Shown piece by piece: positions 15,910 through 24,969 of a stretch of DNA of 64,000 nucleotides. This DNA comes from Streptomyces sp. Alt3 (GTDB lineage: Bacteria; Actinomycetota; Actinomycetes; Streptomycetales; Streptomycetaceae). Where the stretch lies: positions 214,921 to 278,920 of the forward strand of contig NZ_CP120984.1 of the NCBI RefSeq assembly GCF_030719215.1. The letters run 5' to 3'. The notes under the pieces were generated by a model. The model made no database searches. It was not told where the DNA came from and saw only the letters and a list, made by a program, of their open reading frames with translations. The position numbers and the translations under genes were made by a program. Position 1 is the first letter of the stretch; every line of letters starts with the position of its first letter.

Positions 15910-18900
15910 TCACTCCAAGTCCTCCCATGTCCACGATGCTGCGGCACTTCCCTCTGGCTCCCGGCCGAAGCGGAACCGTCCCGGACCTTCGCAGAACTCC
16001 CTGAACTGATCAAAGCACCCTGCCGCAGGGAGCCGACCAACCAGCACGCCAAGCTGTTCCTCCGCCCCGATCTCCCGCAGCCTGTCCAGCAGGTCGGTCA
16101 CTGCGGCTGGGTGCCCGAGGGTTACGTGCATGGCAGGGTTTTGGGCCAGTAGAGCGTCGAACTGCTCTACCGCCCCGGAATCCCGCAGCATGTACAGCAG
16201 GTCGGCCACCGCGTGCGGGTTGTCGAGGGTTACGTGCGTGGCGGGGTCTCGGGCCAGCAGCGCACCGAACTGTTCCTCCTCCCCGAGCTCCCGCAGCCGG
16301 AAAAGCAGGAAGGCCACCGCGTGCGGGTTGTCGAGGGTTACGTGCGTGGCGGGGTCTCGGGCCAGCAGCGCACCGAACTGCTCTCCAGCCCCGATCTCCC
16401 GCAGCCTGTCCAGCAGAATGGCCACCGCGTGCGGGTTGTCGAGGGTTACGTGCGTGGCGGGGTCTCGGGCCAGCAGCGCACCGAACTGCTCTACCGTCCC
16501 GGAATCCCGCAGCCTGTCCAGCAGAATGGCCACTCCAATTGGGTCGTCGAGGGCGACGTCTGCGGCGGCACGGGACGCCAGAGCCATGAACTGCTCTACC
16601 GCCCCGATCTGCCGCAGCCTGTCCAGCAGAATGGCCACTCCAATTGGGTCGTCGAGGGCGACGTCTGCGGCGGCACGGGGCGCCAGAGCCATGAACTGCT
16701 CTACCGCCCCGATCTCCTGCAGCCTGTACAGCAGGTTGCCCACTTCGGCTGGGTCGTCGAGGGGGATGTGCGTGGCGAGGTCTCGAGCCAGCAGCGCACC
16801 GAGCTGCTCTTCCGCCCCGATCCCCCGCAGCGATAGCAGCAGGTCGATCACTGTGTACGGGTTGTCGAGGGCGACGTGTGCGGCGGCACGAGACGCCAAA
16901 GCACCAAGCTGCTCTTCCGCCCCGATTTCCTGCAGCTCACTAAATAGAATGCCCACGGGCTGATGGTCGTTGAGGGCGACGTGCGCAGCGGGATCTTGGG
17001 CAAGCAGCGCATCAATCTGCTCCTCCGCCCCGACTGCCCGCAGCTCGTGCAGCAGACTAGCCAACGCGAGCGGGTTGTCAATGACGACGTGCGTTGCAGG
17101 ACCTTGGGCCAGCAGCGCACCGATCTGCTCTTCCGCCCCGACCTCCTGCAGCTCGGCCAGCAGGCCGGCCACCGCGGCTGGGTTGTCGAGGGTTACGTGC
17201 GTGGCGGGGTCTCGGGCCAGCAGCGCACCGAGCTGCTCTTCCGCCCCGATCTCCCGCAGCGCATTCAGCAGACTGCTCACCCCGTCTGGGTCGTCGAGGG
17301 CAGCGTGGGTGCTGGCCCATTCGGCGGGACGGGGGTCCTTGGGGTGCAGAGTGCGAAGGTGGTGGATGAGTTGGCTGGCGGCGTAAGGGTTGCCGTTGCC
17401 GTGGGTGGTGGCGTGTTTGTGGAGTTGGGTCGAGTCGCGGTAAAGGCCTCGGTCCCACGCGGCGTTGCCGAGGGTGTAGAGGTCGGCGGGGTGGGCGTGG
17501 CTGGCGGCTGTGGTCCAGAAGTCGATGGGCGGGATCTGGTCGGCGCGGTGGCGGCGGCCGTACTGGTCGAGGTAGTCGGCCAGCTGGTACTGCGGCCCGT
17601 ACGTGTCCCGGGCATGCCGCCCGGCCGGCTCGACTCCGCCGGCCGGGCGGCGCTTTCGCTGGTTGCGTGGCGTGGTGGTTTCGACGGGGGTGAGGATGCC
17701 GGGGATGCCGGTGCAGTCCTGGGTGACGTAATCGATGGCCTGGGCGAGCCAGTCCCTATCGGTGGCGTTCCATTCGGTCTCGGTGAGGTAACCGGGCGCC
17801 GCCTCGACAAGCCAGGCCAGGGGGATGTGCGGGCCGGCACCGAGACGACGGGCGTCCATGGCCGCGTGGACCAGAGCCCGGGTGACGCCCCGAGCCGCGT
17901 GATAGCGGTTCATCAGGGCGAGCACGCCGGCCAGGTACTGTGCGACCTGGCGGTCCTGCGCGCGTTCGGCCGCCTCCCTGAGCCGTGGATCAGCCCCGGC
18001 CGTCGCGGCCAGCGTCACCAGGTCGTCCGGCGTGAACGTCTCCGGCACATCGATCCTGTGCCCGCCCAGCAGCTCCCTGGCCTGTGTGTGCCGGTCCGGG
18101 TCGGTGCGTGTGGTGAGCGTCTGCCATTCCCCGGGCCACAGGGTCGCCATCACCAGCACCGGGCCCCGCGCCGGATCGCGCAGCAGCTCCCGCAGACCCG
18201 CGGCCACCTGCTCACCCAGCGGCTCCGGAGCAAGGTAGAACTGGGCCTCGTTCAGCCAGATCACCGTGTGCGGGGCCACGTCGGCCAGTTCGGCCAGGAC
18301 CGCATCCGGTCGGGTGGGGGCGAGTGGATGCCAGAGCCGCCAGGGCTCCGGCAGGCTCCGCACCGCTTCCCATAGAGCGCGGGTCTTGCCTGTCGACGAA
18401 TCCCCGACCAGAGCGACGAGGCCGCTGCGTCCAGCCTCAGCGGCCTCAACCACCGACTGCACCTGCCGGTCGAACTCACGAGGGACATAAGCCGGCAGCA
18501 CTCCGAGCCGGCCGCGGGCACCGTCGACATCGAGGGCCGGGTGGACCTCCAGATCGGTCAGGACAAGGTCGTCCTCGAACTCGCCGACAGGCCGCCCCAC
18601 CCCCGTAGCCATCCGTGCCTCGACCCACAGTCCGCGCACCCGCGCAGTCATGTCCTGCCCGTCCCACCGGGCAAGGCGGGCCAGCACCGCAGCGATGGAG
18701 ACGATGTCGGCCTGGCTGGGCGGTAGGGACGGGTCGCTGATGCAGCGCCGGACGGTGTCCCGGCTCGGCGATCCCACCAGGTCGCCCTTGCGGATGGCCT
18801 CGGCTATCTCGTCCAAGCTCGGTGTCCCCGCCGCGAGGTACACCTTGTACACCAGATCCTTGAGCTCCCGCAGCGGCCGGGGCCAGCCGACCCGCGCCCT

Positions 18901-18951
18901 CGCCAGCACACGCGGCCGCCGGGCCGGACCGCCTTCCTTGTCGCGACTCAT
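15910..18951 (-). CDS. STAND-like NTPase with N-terminal HTH-like domain and C-terminal 35/36-residue repeats
   Basis: A 1,013-residue protein starting at ATG 18951 (MSRDKEGGPARRPRV). Residues 20-110 look like a regulator-type helical domain (LRELKDLVYKVYLAAGTPS, SRDTVRRCISDPSLPPSQ). The NTPase follows: Walker A GDSSTGKTRALWEAV near 181 and Walker B-like HTVIWLNEAQFYLAPEP near 228. A conserved linker (HAAMDARRLGAGPHIPLAWL, QLADYLDQYGRR) leads to eleven repeats (about residues 569-962). STAND proteins bind a trigger through the repeats and oligomerise on ATP. Many in bacteria are anti-phage sensors and others are regulators. The gene is paralogous to 41881-44718. No separate effector domain is visible. 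Confidence 0.8.
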   Translation of the reverse strand: MSRDKEGGPARRPRVLARARVGWPRPLRELKDLVYKVYLAAGTPSLDEIAEAIRKGDLVGSPSRDTVRRCISDPSLPPSQADIVSIAAVLARLARWDGQDMTARVRGLWVEARMATGVGRPVGEFEDDLVLTDLEVHPALDVDGARGRLGVLPAYVPREFDRQVQSVVEAAEAGRSGLVALVGDSSTGKTRALWEAVRSLPEPWRLWHPLAPTRPDAVLAELADVAPHTVIWLNEAQFYLAPEPLGEQVAAGLRELLRDPARGPVLVMATLWPGEWQTLTTRTDPDRHTQARELLGGHRIDVPETFTPDDLVTLAATAGADPRLREAAERAQDRQVAQYLAGVLALMNRYHAARGVTRALVHAAMDARRLGAGPHIPLAWLVEAAPGYLTETEWNATDRDWLAQAIDYVTQDCTGIPGILTPVETTTPRNQRKRRPAGGVEPAGRHARDTYGPQYQLADYLDQYGRRHRADQIPPIDFWTTAASHAHPADLYTLGNAAWDRGLYRDSTQLHKHATTHGNGNPYAASQLIHHLRTLHPKDPRPAEWASTHAALDDPDGVSSLLNALREIGAEEQLGALLARDPATHVTLDNPAAVAGLLAELQEVGAEEQIGALLAQGPATHVVIDNPLALASLLHELRAVGAEEQIDALLAQDPAAHVALNDHQPVGILFSELQEIGAEEQLGALASRAAAHVALDNPYTVIDLLLSLRGIGAEEQLGALLARDLATHIPLDDPAEVGNLLYRLQEIGAVEQFMALAPRAAADVALDDPIGVAILLDRLRQIGAVEQFMALASRAAADVALDDPIGVAILLDRLRDSGTVEQFGALLARDPATHVTLDNPHAVAILLDRLREIGAGEQFGALLARDPATHVTLDNPHAVAFLLFRLRELGEEEQFGALLARDPATHVTLDNPHAVADLLYMLRDSGAVEQFDALLAQNPAMHVTLGHPAAVTDLLDRLREIGAEEQLGVLVGRLPAAGCFDQFREFCEGPGRFRFGREPEGSAAASWTWEDLE
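16066..17244 (-). repeat. eleven tandem 105/108-bp coding repeats
   Basis: Within the STAND gene, eleven units of 35 or 36 codons follow one another, with partial units at both ends. The consensus is AEEQxxALLARDPATHVTLD followed by NPxAVAxLLxxLREIG. Three adjacent units (about 16213-16500) share more than 60 identical bases, showing recent duplication or gene conversion. Three units are one codon shorter (LAxRAAAxVALD). The pattern of two helices per unit suggests a superhelical ligand-binding surface. Confidence 0.9.
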
Positions 18952-19113
18952 CGCACCATCCTGCCCCGACCCTGGCCCCGAGTCGGCCTGAACAGCCGAT
19001 ACACCGAGCCCACCTGATGCCACGTCGCAACCGGGAGATGATCTTCAACCCGCCTCGATCGTGGTCATCGAGCCGGGCGACCGCCCACTCGCTACACATT
19101 CAGTGGAGGTCCC

Positions 19114-19236
19114 ATGTCCCGAACACCCATGACACGCCCCGAGCGTCTGGCCCTGGCCTGCGCCGCCCTCACCGGAACCGTCTCTGGCGCTGTCCGCGCT
19201 ATCACCGCCTGGCTCCTCAACCAGATCACCCCGTAG
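19114..19236 (+). CDS. 40-residue hydrophobic small protein
   Basis: ATG 19114 to TAG 19234-19236 encodes 40 residues (MSRTPMTRPERLALACAALT, then a Val/Ala/Ile/Trp/Leu-rich helix ending NQITP). A perfect GGAGGT lies at 19105-19110, only three bases before the first ATG and better spaced for the second at 19129. Residues 12-35 could form one amphipathic or membrane helix. It is divergent from the STAND gene, 162 bases away. A small hydrophobic gene is also divergent from the other STAND gene. I recall similar short orphans in Streptomyces. Function unknown. Confidence 0.5.
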   Translation: MSRTPMTRPERLALACAALTGTVSGAVRAITAWLLNQITP

Positions 19237-19593
19237 CCCCTTGCAAGGCCGCAGAGCTCCAGGGCCGGGCCTCTCGTGCTGTGCACGGAACGCCCGGCCC
19301 CGGCAGCGATGTAACACACGCCCGTCCAAGGCCGCAGATCCCCTCTCCACCGATTTCCGCGACTGGACCGCGACCGCGGGGCAAAAGACGCGCCAGATGG
19401 CAACCCCGTGGGCCGTCAGGTGCCTGCCCCAGGCTGCTCTCCGGGGGTGGAGTGGGGCTGTGGGTTCTGTGGCGGGGAGTTCTGTCAATTAGCCTGCACG
19501 CAGGGCTGCAGCAGGGCTGTGGTGTTGGGACTGAGGGGGAAGGTGCATGCCGAGGCCAGATGAGCCAGGCACCGGCTGCGGCCCGAGACATGG
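19237..19593. other. intergenic region with no gene seen
   Basis: About 350 bases. Frames are open by chance in places but none has a good start, ribosome-binding site or typical codon use. The region ends where the truncated secreted-protein gene begins, so it may mark a deletion junction. Confidence 0.3.
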
Positions 19594-20217
19594 ATGCCGC
19601 GGCAGCCGACAGGGTCCTCCGGCGTGGAGCCGTCACCGCAATGCGGCCATTCGGGAGGAGTCAGAGACGGGCTTGCAGACGTCATGCCTTTTATGGACGA
19701 CAGAAGCAGCCGATCAGTTGCTCTACGTCACACCTCGAAGAGTGCGCCACTGGTCGCGCGGCGGGCGGCTGCGCCGATGCGCCTGGACGGGCCGAAGGTG
19801 GCCAGTCCCCGGGCCGCGGGGACGTATGTGGTGGGGATGCCGATGTGGATGTGGGCGACCTCGTCCCCTTCGACGTTCGGGCCGGCGACCGCTACGGCCA
19901 CGGCCGGCGGTGTCACCGTCACCGCCACCGCGAAGGTAACGAGGGTGCGGTGGGCGATGGGTGACGGCGCGACCGTCATCTGCCACGGGCCCGGCACCCC
20001 GTACAGGAAGTCGCAGGAGGTGACCACGTCGCCGGACTGCGGGCACCTGTACGAGCGTCCCTCCTACGAACAGCCGGGCGGACGGTTCAAGGGGACCGCG
20101 ACCGCAGCCTGGACCGTCACCTGGACCGCGCCCGCCCTCAACGATGGCGGGACCTTCACCGAGACCAGGACCACGGAGTTCACTGCCGCCGTCCACGAGG
20201 TCCAGGTCGTCAACTGA
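19594..20217 (+). pseudogene. N-terminally truncated secreted ATP/GTP-binding-like protein
   Basis: From about 19740 the sequence follows a common Streptomyces exported family labelled ATP/GTP-binding protein: LVARRAAAPMRLDGPKVASP, YVVGMPMWMWATSSPSTFGP, TVTATAKVTRVRWAMGDG and CGHLYERPSYEQPGG, ending TEFTAAVHEVQVVN. Full-length members begin with a signal peptide and a Gly/Ser-rich region. Here the frame upstream of 19740 has no signal peptide and reads like random sequence, so the 5' half seems to be lost. The two Cys residues of the conserved beta domain remain. Neighbouring genes give no clue to function. Confidence 0.6.
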
Positions 20218-20257
20218 CCGCTGGCAGGCCGCTGACCTGCGGCAGTGAGTTTTCGCG

Positions 20258-20797
20258 GTGAGTTCGCACGGCTGTAGCAGCTATGACGGGGCCTCCAGGG
20301 ACGGCTACCGGGACTACGCCCGCACCATCCCCGTCCTGGCCACCACCCTGACCCGCCTCCAGCAGCGCGGACCCCACGGCCCCGTCTGGTGGCGCTTCGG
20401 ACACCCCGCCCCCGACACCATCGGACAGCCTGCCCTCGACACCCTGGGACAGCCCGCCTTCGAAAGCCTTGAGCACGCCCTCGCCAACCCCGACGACTAC
20501 CGCCCCTACCACGCACGCGAAGAGCAACGCCGCCTCGAGCACCACGCTCAGGAGAAACGCGAGCGCCAGGAGGAGGAAGAGGCCGAGCGCCGGCAGAAGG
20601 CGGCGGCGTGGCCGTGCCCGACCTGCGGCCGCGAAGTCTTGCCCAACGACTGGGAGCCCCGGCCCACCGGCACTGACTGCAGCGACTGCACCCGCACCAG
20701 AAGACGCGAGCAGGCGGATACCGCGGCCCGGGCCGCCGAGGAGGAGGAAGGCCGGGAAGAGGCCAGGAGGAACGGCCTCTTCGGCTTCTTGAGGTGA
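20258..20797 (+). CDS. coiled-coil protein with a zinc-ribbon-like motif
   Basis: About 179 residues from GTG 20258; a later start is possible. The middle is a highly charged helix (REEQRRLEHHAQEKRERQEE) likely to form a coiled coil. It is followed by a four-cysteine cluster (WPCPTCGREVLPNDW and TDCSDCTRTRRREQ, spacing C-x2-C ... C-x2-C) fit to bind zinc. A second charged helix ends the protein (EEEEGREEARRNGLFGFLR). It follows the truncated exported-protein gene by 40 bases. Function unknown; binding to nucleic acid is plausible. Confidence 0.6.
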   Translation: MSSHGCSSYDGASRDGYRDYARTIPVLATTLTRLQQRGPHGPVWWRFGHPAPDTIGQPALDTLGQPAFESLEHALANPDDYRPYHAREEQRRLEHHAQEKRERQEEEEAERRQKAAAWPCPTCGREVLPNDWEPRPTGTDCSDCTRTRRREQADTAARAAEEEEGREEARRNGLFGFLR

Positions 20798-20800
20798 CCC

Positions 20801-21022
20801 TCAAAGACCGACACAACGGCCGCCGTGTGTGCGGGCCAACCGCGCGGCCATGCCGCGTTGGTAGCCCCCGGCCCGGCGCAGCTCTGCCAACGCGACCTTG
20901 ACGGCCTTTAGTATTGGCGCGTCGGCTCTCAGTAGCAATGCAGACGACATCGGGAATTTAAAGGTTCCCAGAAGTGAGATTCCGAAAAACAGAATTATGA
21001 CACCGCCAAGGATTGTTAGCAT
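20801..21022 (-). pseudogene. small hydrophobic protein joined to a repeated RAGGY segment
   Basis: The 73-codon frame has a hydrophobic N-terminus (MLTILGGVIILFFGISLLGT, AT-rich DNA) and then ALAELRRAGGYQRGMAARLA, the same segment as in the small gene at 21737-21949. The shared DNA spans about 85 bases (20819-20905 and 21841-21930). The end differs and stops early (GGRCVGL). Either a fragment of the repeated gene has fused to a membrane peptide, or an old gene is decaying. I see no clear ribosome-binding site. Confidence 0.35.
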
Positions 21023-21220
21023 CCGAACCCGCCCCCCTCGTTTCCGTTACTACCTTTTCGCTGGCCCAGGTATAGGGGTTCTTACCTGCATTGACTTCGA
21101 GGCCTGCACCGAGCTCAGCCGAATACTTTTGCTGCCCTGGGGAGTTCTCTGTACCGATAGCCGTTCTTTGGCTTCGACGCCAACACCCCTGTTACAACCC
21201 ATCACGGAAACTTTTGGAAT

Positions 21221-21361
21221 GTGACAGGGAGAATCTTCGTGCGAGTCTCCGACTTCGTGAACGTCGGGGCGGCCACAGTGAACACGCTCAGGGCCGGTGG
21301 CATATTTGTTTTAATCATCGGAATTTTTTGGCTAGCGGATGGGGTGCGAGAAACCCTTTAA
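21221..21361 (+). CDS. 46-residue single-helix membrane peptide (possible)
   Basis: GTG 21221 to TAA 21359-21361 reads VTGRIFVRVSDFVNVGAATV, then an Ile/Phe/Leu-rich helix (GGIFVLIIGIFWLADGV). It lies in DNA of lower G+C than its surroundings. A GTGxxAGGGAG context surrounds the start but there is no canonical ribosome-binding site. The hydrophobic helix and use of TTT/TTA codons suggest transferred DNA. Coding status is uncertain. Confidence 0.3.
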   Translation: MTGRIFVRVSDFVNVGAATVNTLRAGGIFVLIIGIFWLADGVRETL

Positions 21362-21736
21362 GCCCACGCATAGCCATCGCATCGTCCCCTGCGTGATCTT
21401 CTGTAGCGCGTTAACGCTCGATGCTTGGCATCCCCCTCAGCACCCTGCCGCGTTTCCCTTGACGCAGGCCCGGAGCCTCCCGGCGGCACCACATGGTGCC
21501 GCCCCGCTCCCAGGGAGCCCTGGATGCGGCGTGACACCGCCTGTGACAGCAGGTGCGACAACACCTGTTACAGCCGCCGCGCGCCGCTCCTCGCACAACC
21601 GCAGGTCAAACCCCATCCTTCCGGCGGTGCGTGCTCGGACTTCCCCTCTTCTACCTGGCCTGTCCCGCTGTCTGGCCGTCGCAGGGGCTCCGGACCCGCG
21701 ACCAACCGGCGACCAGGTGGCGGCACTTCTGTGTTC
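21362..21736. other. intergenic region with no gene seen
   Basis: About 375 bases of high G+C with several overlapping open frames on both strands and no convincing start or protein character. Short repeats of the form TGTGACAGCAGGTGCGACAAC (about 21540-21563) and CTGTTACAG occur, of unknown meaning. Confidence 0.3.
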
Positions 21737-21949
21737 CTACTCCGGCGGGACGGCCGGCCGCTGCGCCCCGTCGTGCGCGCCGAGCTCGGCGGCGTACGTG
21801 GTCCGTGCGTCGGCGACGGCCCGCTCCCACGTGCTCGCACCACCGCCGTGCGTGCGGGCCAACCGCGCGGCCAGGCCCCGCTCGTAGCCCCCGGCCCGAC
21901 ACAGCTCCGCAAGCGCGATCTCAACAGCCTGAGCGCGCTTCTGAGACAC
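21737..21949 (-). CDS. small protein with ALAEL-RAGGY segment
   Basis: A protein of about 70 residues if started at GTG 21949 (VSQKRAQAVEIALAEL); an ATG at 21991 is also in frame. It holds ELCRAGGYERGLAARLARTH, then WERAVADARTTYAAELGAH. It is helical and basic, with no membrane segment. A partial copy lies at 20801-21022. Such short helical proteins with a GGY hinge are common orphans in Streptomyces. The role is unknown. Confidence 0.45.
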   Translation of the reverse strand: MSQKRAQAVEIALAELCRAGGYERGLAARLARTHGGGASTWERAVADARTTYAAELGAHDGAQRPAVPPE

Positions 21950-22333
21950 CGGACGCCCCGCCCCGCGCCCTCCACACTCGGCCCGCCGCAAGGGCTACGG
22001 ATCAGCGGCCAGACCGGAGTACCTCTCTCAATTCCTGACGGACCCCAATCGCACGAAACGCCCCGAGGGACGCGAAGACCACGTCAGATACCGCCGACGG
22101 CGGCGACCGTGGGTTGCGACGCCTGACTGCGGCCCGTGGGCCGCTTCGTGAATCGAGGATCGGTCATGCTCCTGACCCTCTATCGGGCGCGCACGATTCC
22201 ACCCTCTCCTCGCGCAACCCCAGTCGCGTATTGAGTGATCAGACTTCCATTTTCGGCAAAAGCAACTGACTGTACACCCATATAAGGAAGGGCGGATACA
22301 CTTCCCATACGTACAGGAACGGATAGGCGGAAA
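21950..22333. other. intergenic region, promoter side of the Imm1 gene
   Basis: About 380 bases with no gene seen. G+C falls steadily towards 22334, where AT-rich blocks (CATATAAGGAAGGGCGGATA, 22280-22299) precede the Imm1-type gene and may include its promoter. This is a base-composition border typical of acquired DNA. Confidence 0.35.
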
Positions 22334-22771
22334 GTGACGAAGATTCAAGTGCAGGCCTACTACAAGCAGCAACACGCAGATAACCCCGCGATGATTTACT
22401 CATCCGAGGATGTCGATGCGTTGATCGAATCTCTTGCCTTCGGAGAAGAATTCGAGAATATGGCCACGCTTCAGTGCCTGCAGCGCAAACTGCTTCCTTC
22501 AGGATTTCCCGACCATGAGTTTTTGGTTGGGGTGAACGGGAAGCGGCAGGTCGGAATCGTAAGTTTCATTGACGACAAGAACCACATCTCAATTGATTCC
22601 TCGAAATCTCAAGGTGGGGATGTCGTCTATCACATCGCGGGGAATCCAACGGAATTTCCTTCCATGGCAGAAATCCCACTCCCTCTAGTGCGTGAGGCGG
22701 TAAAGGAGTTTCTTCTTTCTGGAGGGATGCGTCCCGCGTGTGTCAAGTGGCAGGAAGCGCCGGGAATTTGA
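22334..22771 (+). CDS. Imm1-family immunity protein, orphan
   Basis: A 145-residue protein starting at GTG 22334 (MTKIQVQAYYKQQHAD when initiated). The pattern is that of Imm1 immunity proteins: VDALIESLAFGEEFENMATL at the start, a central VGVNGKRQVGIVSFIDD strand pair, and the ending FPSMAEIPLPLVREAVKEF with GGMRPACVKW. Imm1 proteins bind and block secreted polymorphic toxins, often deaminases or nucleases. No toxin gene is next to it, so it is an orphan or protects against toxins of other strains. Its G+C is much lower than that of its neighbours, and an IS5 element lies 136 bases downstream, both signs of transfer. Confidence 0.7.
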   Translation: MTKIQVQAYYKQQHADNPAMIYSSEDVDALIESLAFGEEFENMATLQCLQRKLLPSGFPDHEFLVGVNGKRQVGIVSFIDDKNHISIDSSKSQGGDVVYHIAGNPTEFPSMAEIPLPLVREAVKEFLLSGGMRPACVKWQEAPGI

Positions 22772-22907
22772 CGCACCCCGGGATTGGATAATCGACTGGC
22801 GAGTGTCAGCATCCACTACCCTCGATCTTTCGTGACGGGCCACCGGGGAGTAGAACGAATAGTGGAGGATATTCAAGACTTTTGCAGGGAATCTCTTACA
22901 GGCCCTC

Positions 22908-23808
22908 AGAGCTCGTAACACGATCTTGTTGAAGTGTCCTGGTTGGGCGTTACCGGTGCGACGATTCGGCCGTTCGTGAGGGTGTGGGTACTCGACCGTG
23001 GATCGTGGACGATGAGTTGTGGGCGTTGATCGAGCCGTTGCTGCCGCCGTGGCCGGATCGGTCGCCGGGGCCGCGGCCGGTGTCGGACCGGCTCTGCCTG
23101 CAGGGCATTCTGTTCGTCCTCTACAACGACATAGCCTGGCAACTTCTGCCCTTGGAGCTGGGGTTCGGCTCGGGACAGACGTGCTGGCGGCGTCTGGACC
23201 GGTGGCAGAAGGCAGGAGTCTTCGACCGGCTGCACCGGGTCCCGCTCGCCGAGCTGAATGCGGCTGGTGAACTCGACTGGTCACGTGCGTGTGTGGAGGG
23301 TTCCCACATTCGCGCGAAAAAGGGGGCGCCGACACCGGTCCGTCGCCGGTCGACCGGCGGAAAACGGGCAGCAAACACCATCTGATCTGCGACGGACGCG
23401 GCACCCCGCTCAAGGTCATCACGACCGCGGCCAACGTCAACGACGTCACCCAGACCCTCGCCCTGGTCGACGGGATCCCTCCCGTCTCGGGCCGTCCAGG
23501 CCGCCCCCGCCGACGGCCCGACGCCCTGCTCGGTGACAAGGGCTACGACTCCAACGCACACCGCGACGAGCTCCGTCACCGGCGGATCCTGCCTGTCATC
23601 TCCCGCAAGGGATCACCCAATATCAAGGGCCGGGGCAAGCTCCGCTACGTGGTGGAGCAGACCTTCGCCCTGCTCCACCACTTCAAACGCCTCGCAGCCC
23701 GTTGGGAACGCCGCACCGAACTCCACGACGCCTTCGTCTCCCTCGCCTGCAGCCTCATCTGCTTCAGACGCCTCAAAAGGGTCAGATCATGATCGTGTTA
23801 CGAGCTCT
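22908..23808 (+). mobile_element. IS5-family insertion sequence (IS427/ISL2-like, two-frame)
   Basis: The ends carry an 18-bp identical inverted repeat: AGAGCTCGTAACACGATC at 22908-22925 and its complement ending at 23808. Between them lies a two-frame IS5-type transposase. The left flank is CCCTC and the right flank AAGG; a clear target duplication is not visible (TCA/TAA at best). Length is about 901 bp. It separates the Imm1 gene from the primase operon and probably replaced the operon's native upstream region. Confidence 0.88.
22984..23792 (+). CDS. IS5-family transposase made by programmed frameshift
   Basis: Frame A starts at GTG 22984 (MGTRPWIVDDELWALIEPLL) and stops at 23385. Frame B continues with RRKTGSKHHLICDGRGTPLK and ends at 23792. 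The switch can occur at the slippery A5G5 run (AAAAAGGGGG, about 23317-23327), which gives GGADTGPSPVDRRKTGSKHH as in IS5 relatives. DDE residues: WSRACVEGSHIRAKKG (first Asp region), DALLGDKGYDS (second Asp) and KLRYVVEQTFALLHHFKRL (Glu). The whole protein is about 268 residues and looks intact, so the element could be active if frameshifting works. Confidence 0.88.
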
Positions 23809-23856
23809 AAGGTGCGTTTGTTGTTCAGTCGCTTCGGTCGCTTTGAGGGGGTGTTG

Positions 23857-24969
23857 ATGCCTGCTGACCTGCGCATTTACCCCAGCGACTCACGGGACGA
23901 AGGCTTCCTTCCTTCCGTCGCTGATGTGCCACTTGCTACGGCAAGGTGGTGCGCCCGCCAGGGCTGGCCGGTCCACCCCTTGGCCCCCGGCCGTAAGACC
24001 CCCGCGGCAAACTGTGAAATGTGCCGCCAACCCGGCCACTCCCGTGCAGAATGCGCCTGCCCGTCCGAGGGGCGCTGGTGCCACAGTTTCCACGCGGCGA
24101 CGCTGGACCAGCGCCGAATCGACCGCTGGTGGGGCAAGAACCCGCAGTTCGGCACCGGCGTTGCCTGCGGCCCCGCAGGGCTGGTCGTCATCGACATCGA
24201 CGCCCACGCCACGAAGTCTCCTGGCCGCGACAGGATCCTGCCGGGCATCCCCATCAGCGACCAGGTCAACCTTGCCGGCCTCACCAACGGCTTCCACACC
24301 ATCGCCGTACTCGCAGCCCTGCGGGACATGCCCAGCCCGGCAGACGACGCCGGCACCCTGCGCGTGCGGACACCCTCCGGAGGGCTCCACGTCTGGTACC
24401 GGGTGGGGGACAGCCGCTCCTGGCAGTGCTCCAGCGGCTCCAGCCCAGGGCGTGCTCTGGCCTGGCAGGTAGATGTCCGGGCCAACGGCGGCTACATCGT
24501 CGCGCCGGGCACCACCACGGCCGCCGGGACCTACACTCCGCTTGGCTCTGTGCGCCGTCCTGCAGTCCTGCCTGACTGGCTGGCCCAGGAACTCGAACGC
24601 ACCGGCCACCTACCTGCCTCGGACGTCCCTGCCCCCCGTGCCGTGCCCCCGCGAGCGCAGCAGGCCGTCATCGCCGCGGGCGGCGGCCGCAACCACACCC
24701 ACAACACCCTCGCCTCAGTGCTCGCCCCGGTCGAAGCATGCGGCCAAGTCGCCGAGGGAGGAGGGTTCTCCGACGTCCTCAACCGCGCCGCCTACACCCT
24801 CGGCGGCCTCGTCGCCGCAAGCCGCCTCTCCCAGCAGGAAGCCGAGGACCTTCTCCTGCAGACCGCGGCCGCCGCCCGCCCCGGCCAGAACCACCGGGCT
24901 GAACAGATCATCCGCAGCGGCATGGCCGCCGGGCTCAAGCGCCCCCTGTACCCCGGGAGCGTCCGATGA
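23857..24969 (+). CDS. bifunctional DNA primase/polymerase (prim-pol)
   Basis: A 370-residue protein from ATG 23857 behind GAGGGGG; GTG 23851 is in frame. The prim-pol core is clear: ATARWCARQGWPVHPLAPGR at the start, GLVVIDIDAHA near residue 110 with the catalytic DxD pair, TPSGGLHVWYRVG near 170 (His), and VDVRANGGYIVAPGT. An extra cysteine cluster (CEMCRQPGHSRAECACPSEG) may bind zinc. The C-terminal 120 residues form the helical PriCT-like part (GGLVAASRLSQQEAEDLL). It starts replication by making primers and extending them. Its stop overlaps the helicase start (ATGA), so the proteins are made together. The replicon type is not identified. Confidence 0.88.
   Translation: MPADLRIYPSDSRDEGFLPSVADVPLATARWCARQGWPVHPLAPGRKTPAANCEMCRQPGHSRAECACPSEGRWCHSFHAATLDQRRIDRWWGKNPQFGTGVACGPAGLVVIDIDAHATKSPGRDRILPGIPISDQVNLAGLTNGFHTIAVLAALRDMPSPADDAGTLRVRTPSGGLHVWYRVGDSRSWQCSSGSSPGRALAWQVDVRANGGYIVAPGTTTAAGTYTPLGSVRRPAVLPDWLAQELERTGHLPASDVPAPRAVPPRAQQAVIAAGGGRNHTHNTLASVLAPVEACGQVAEGGGFSDVLNRAAYTLGGLVAASRLSQQEAEDLLLQTAAAARPGQNHRAEQIIRSGMAAGLKRPLYPGSVR

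Noticed and set aside
16130..16963. Repetitive plus-strand frame, and a first thought of a CRISPR array
   Set aside because: The repeats are 105/108-bp coding units in frame with the STAND gene, without unique spacers. The plus-strand frame is their antisense shadow.
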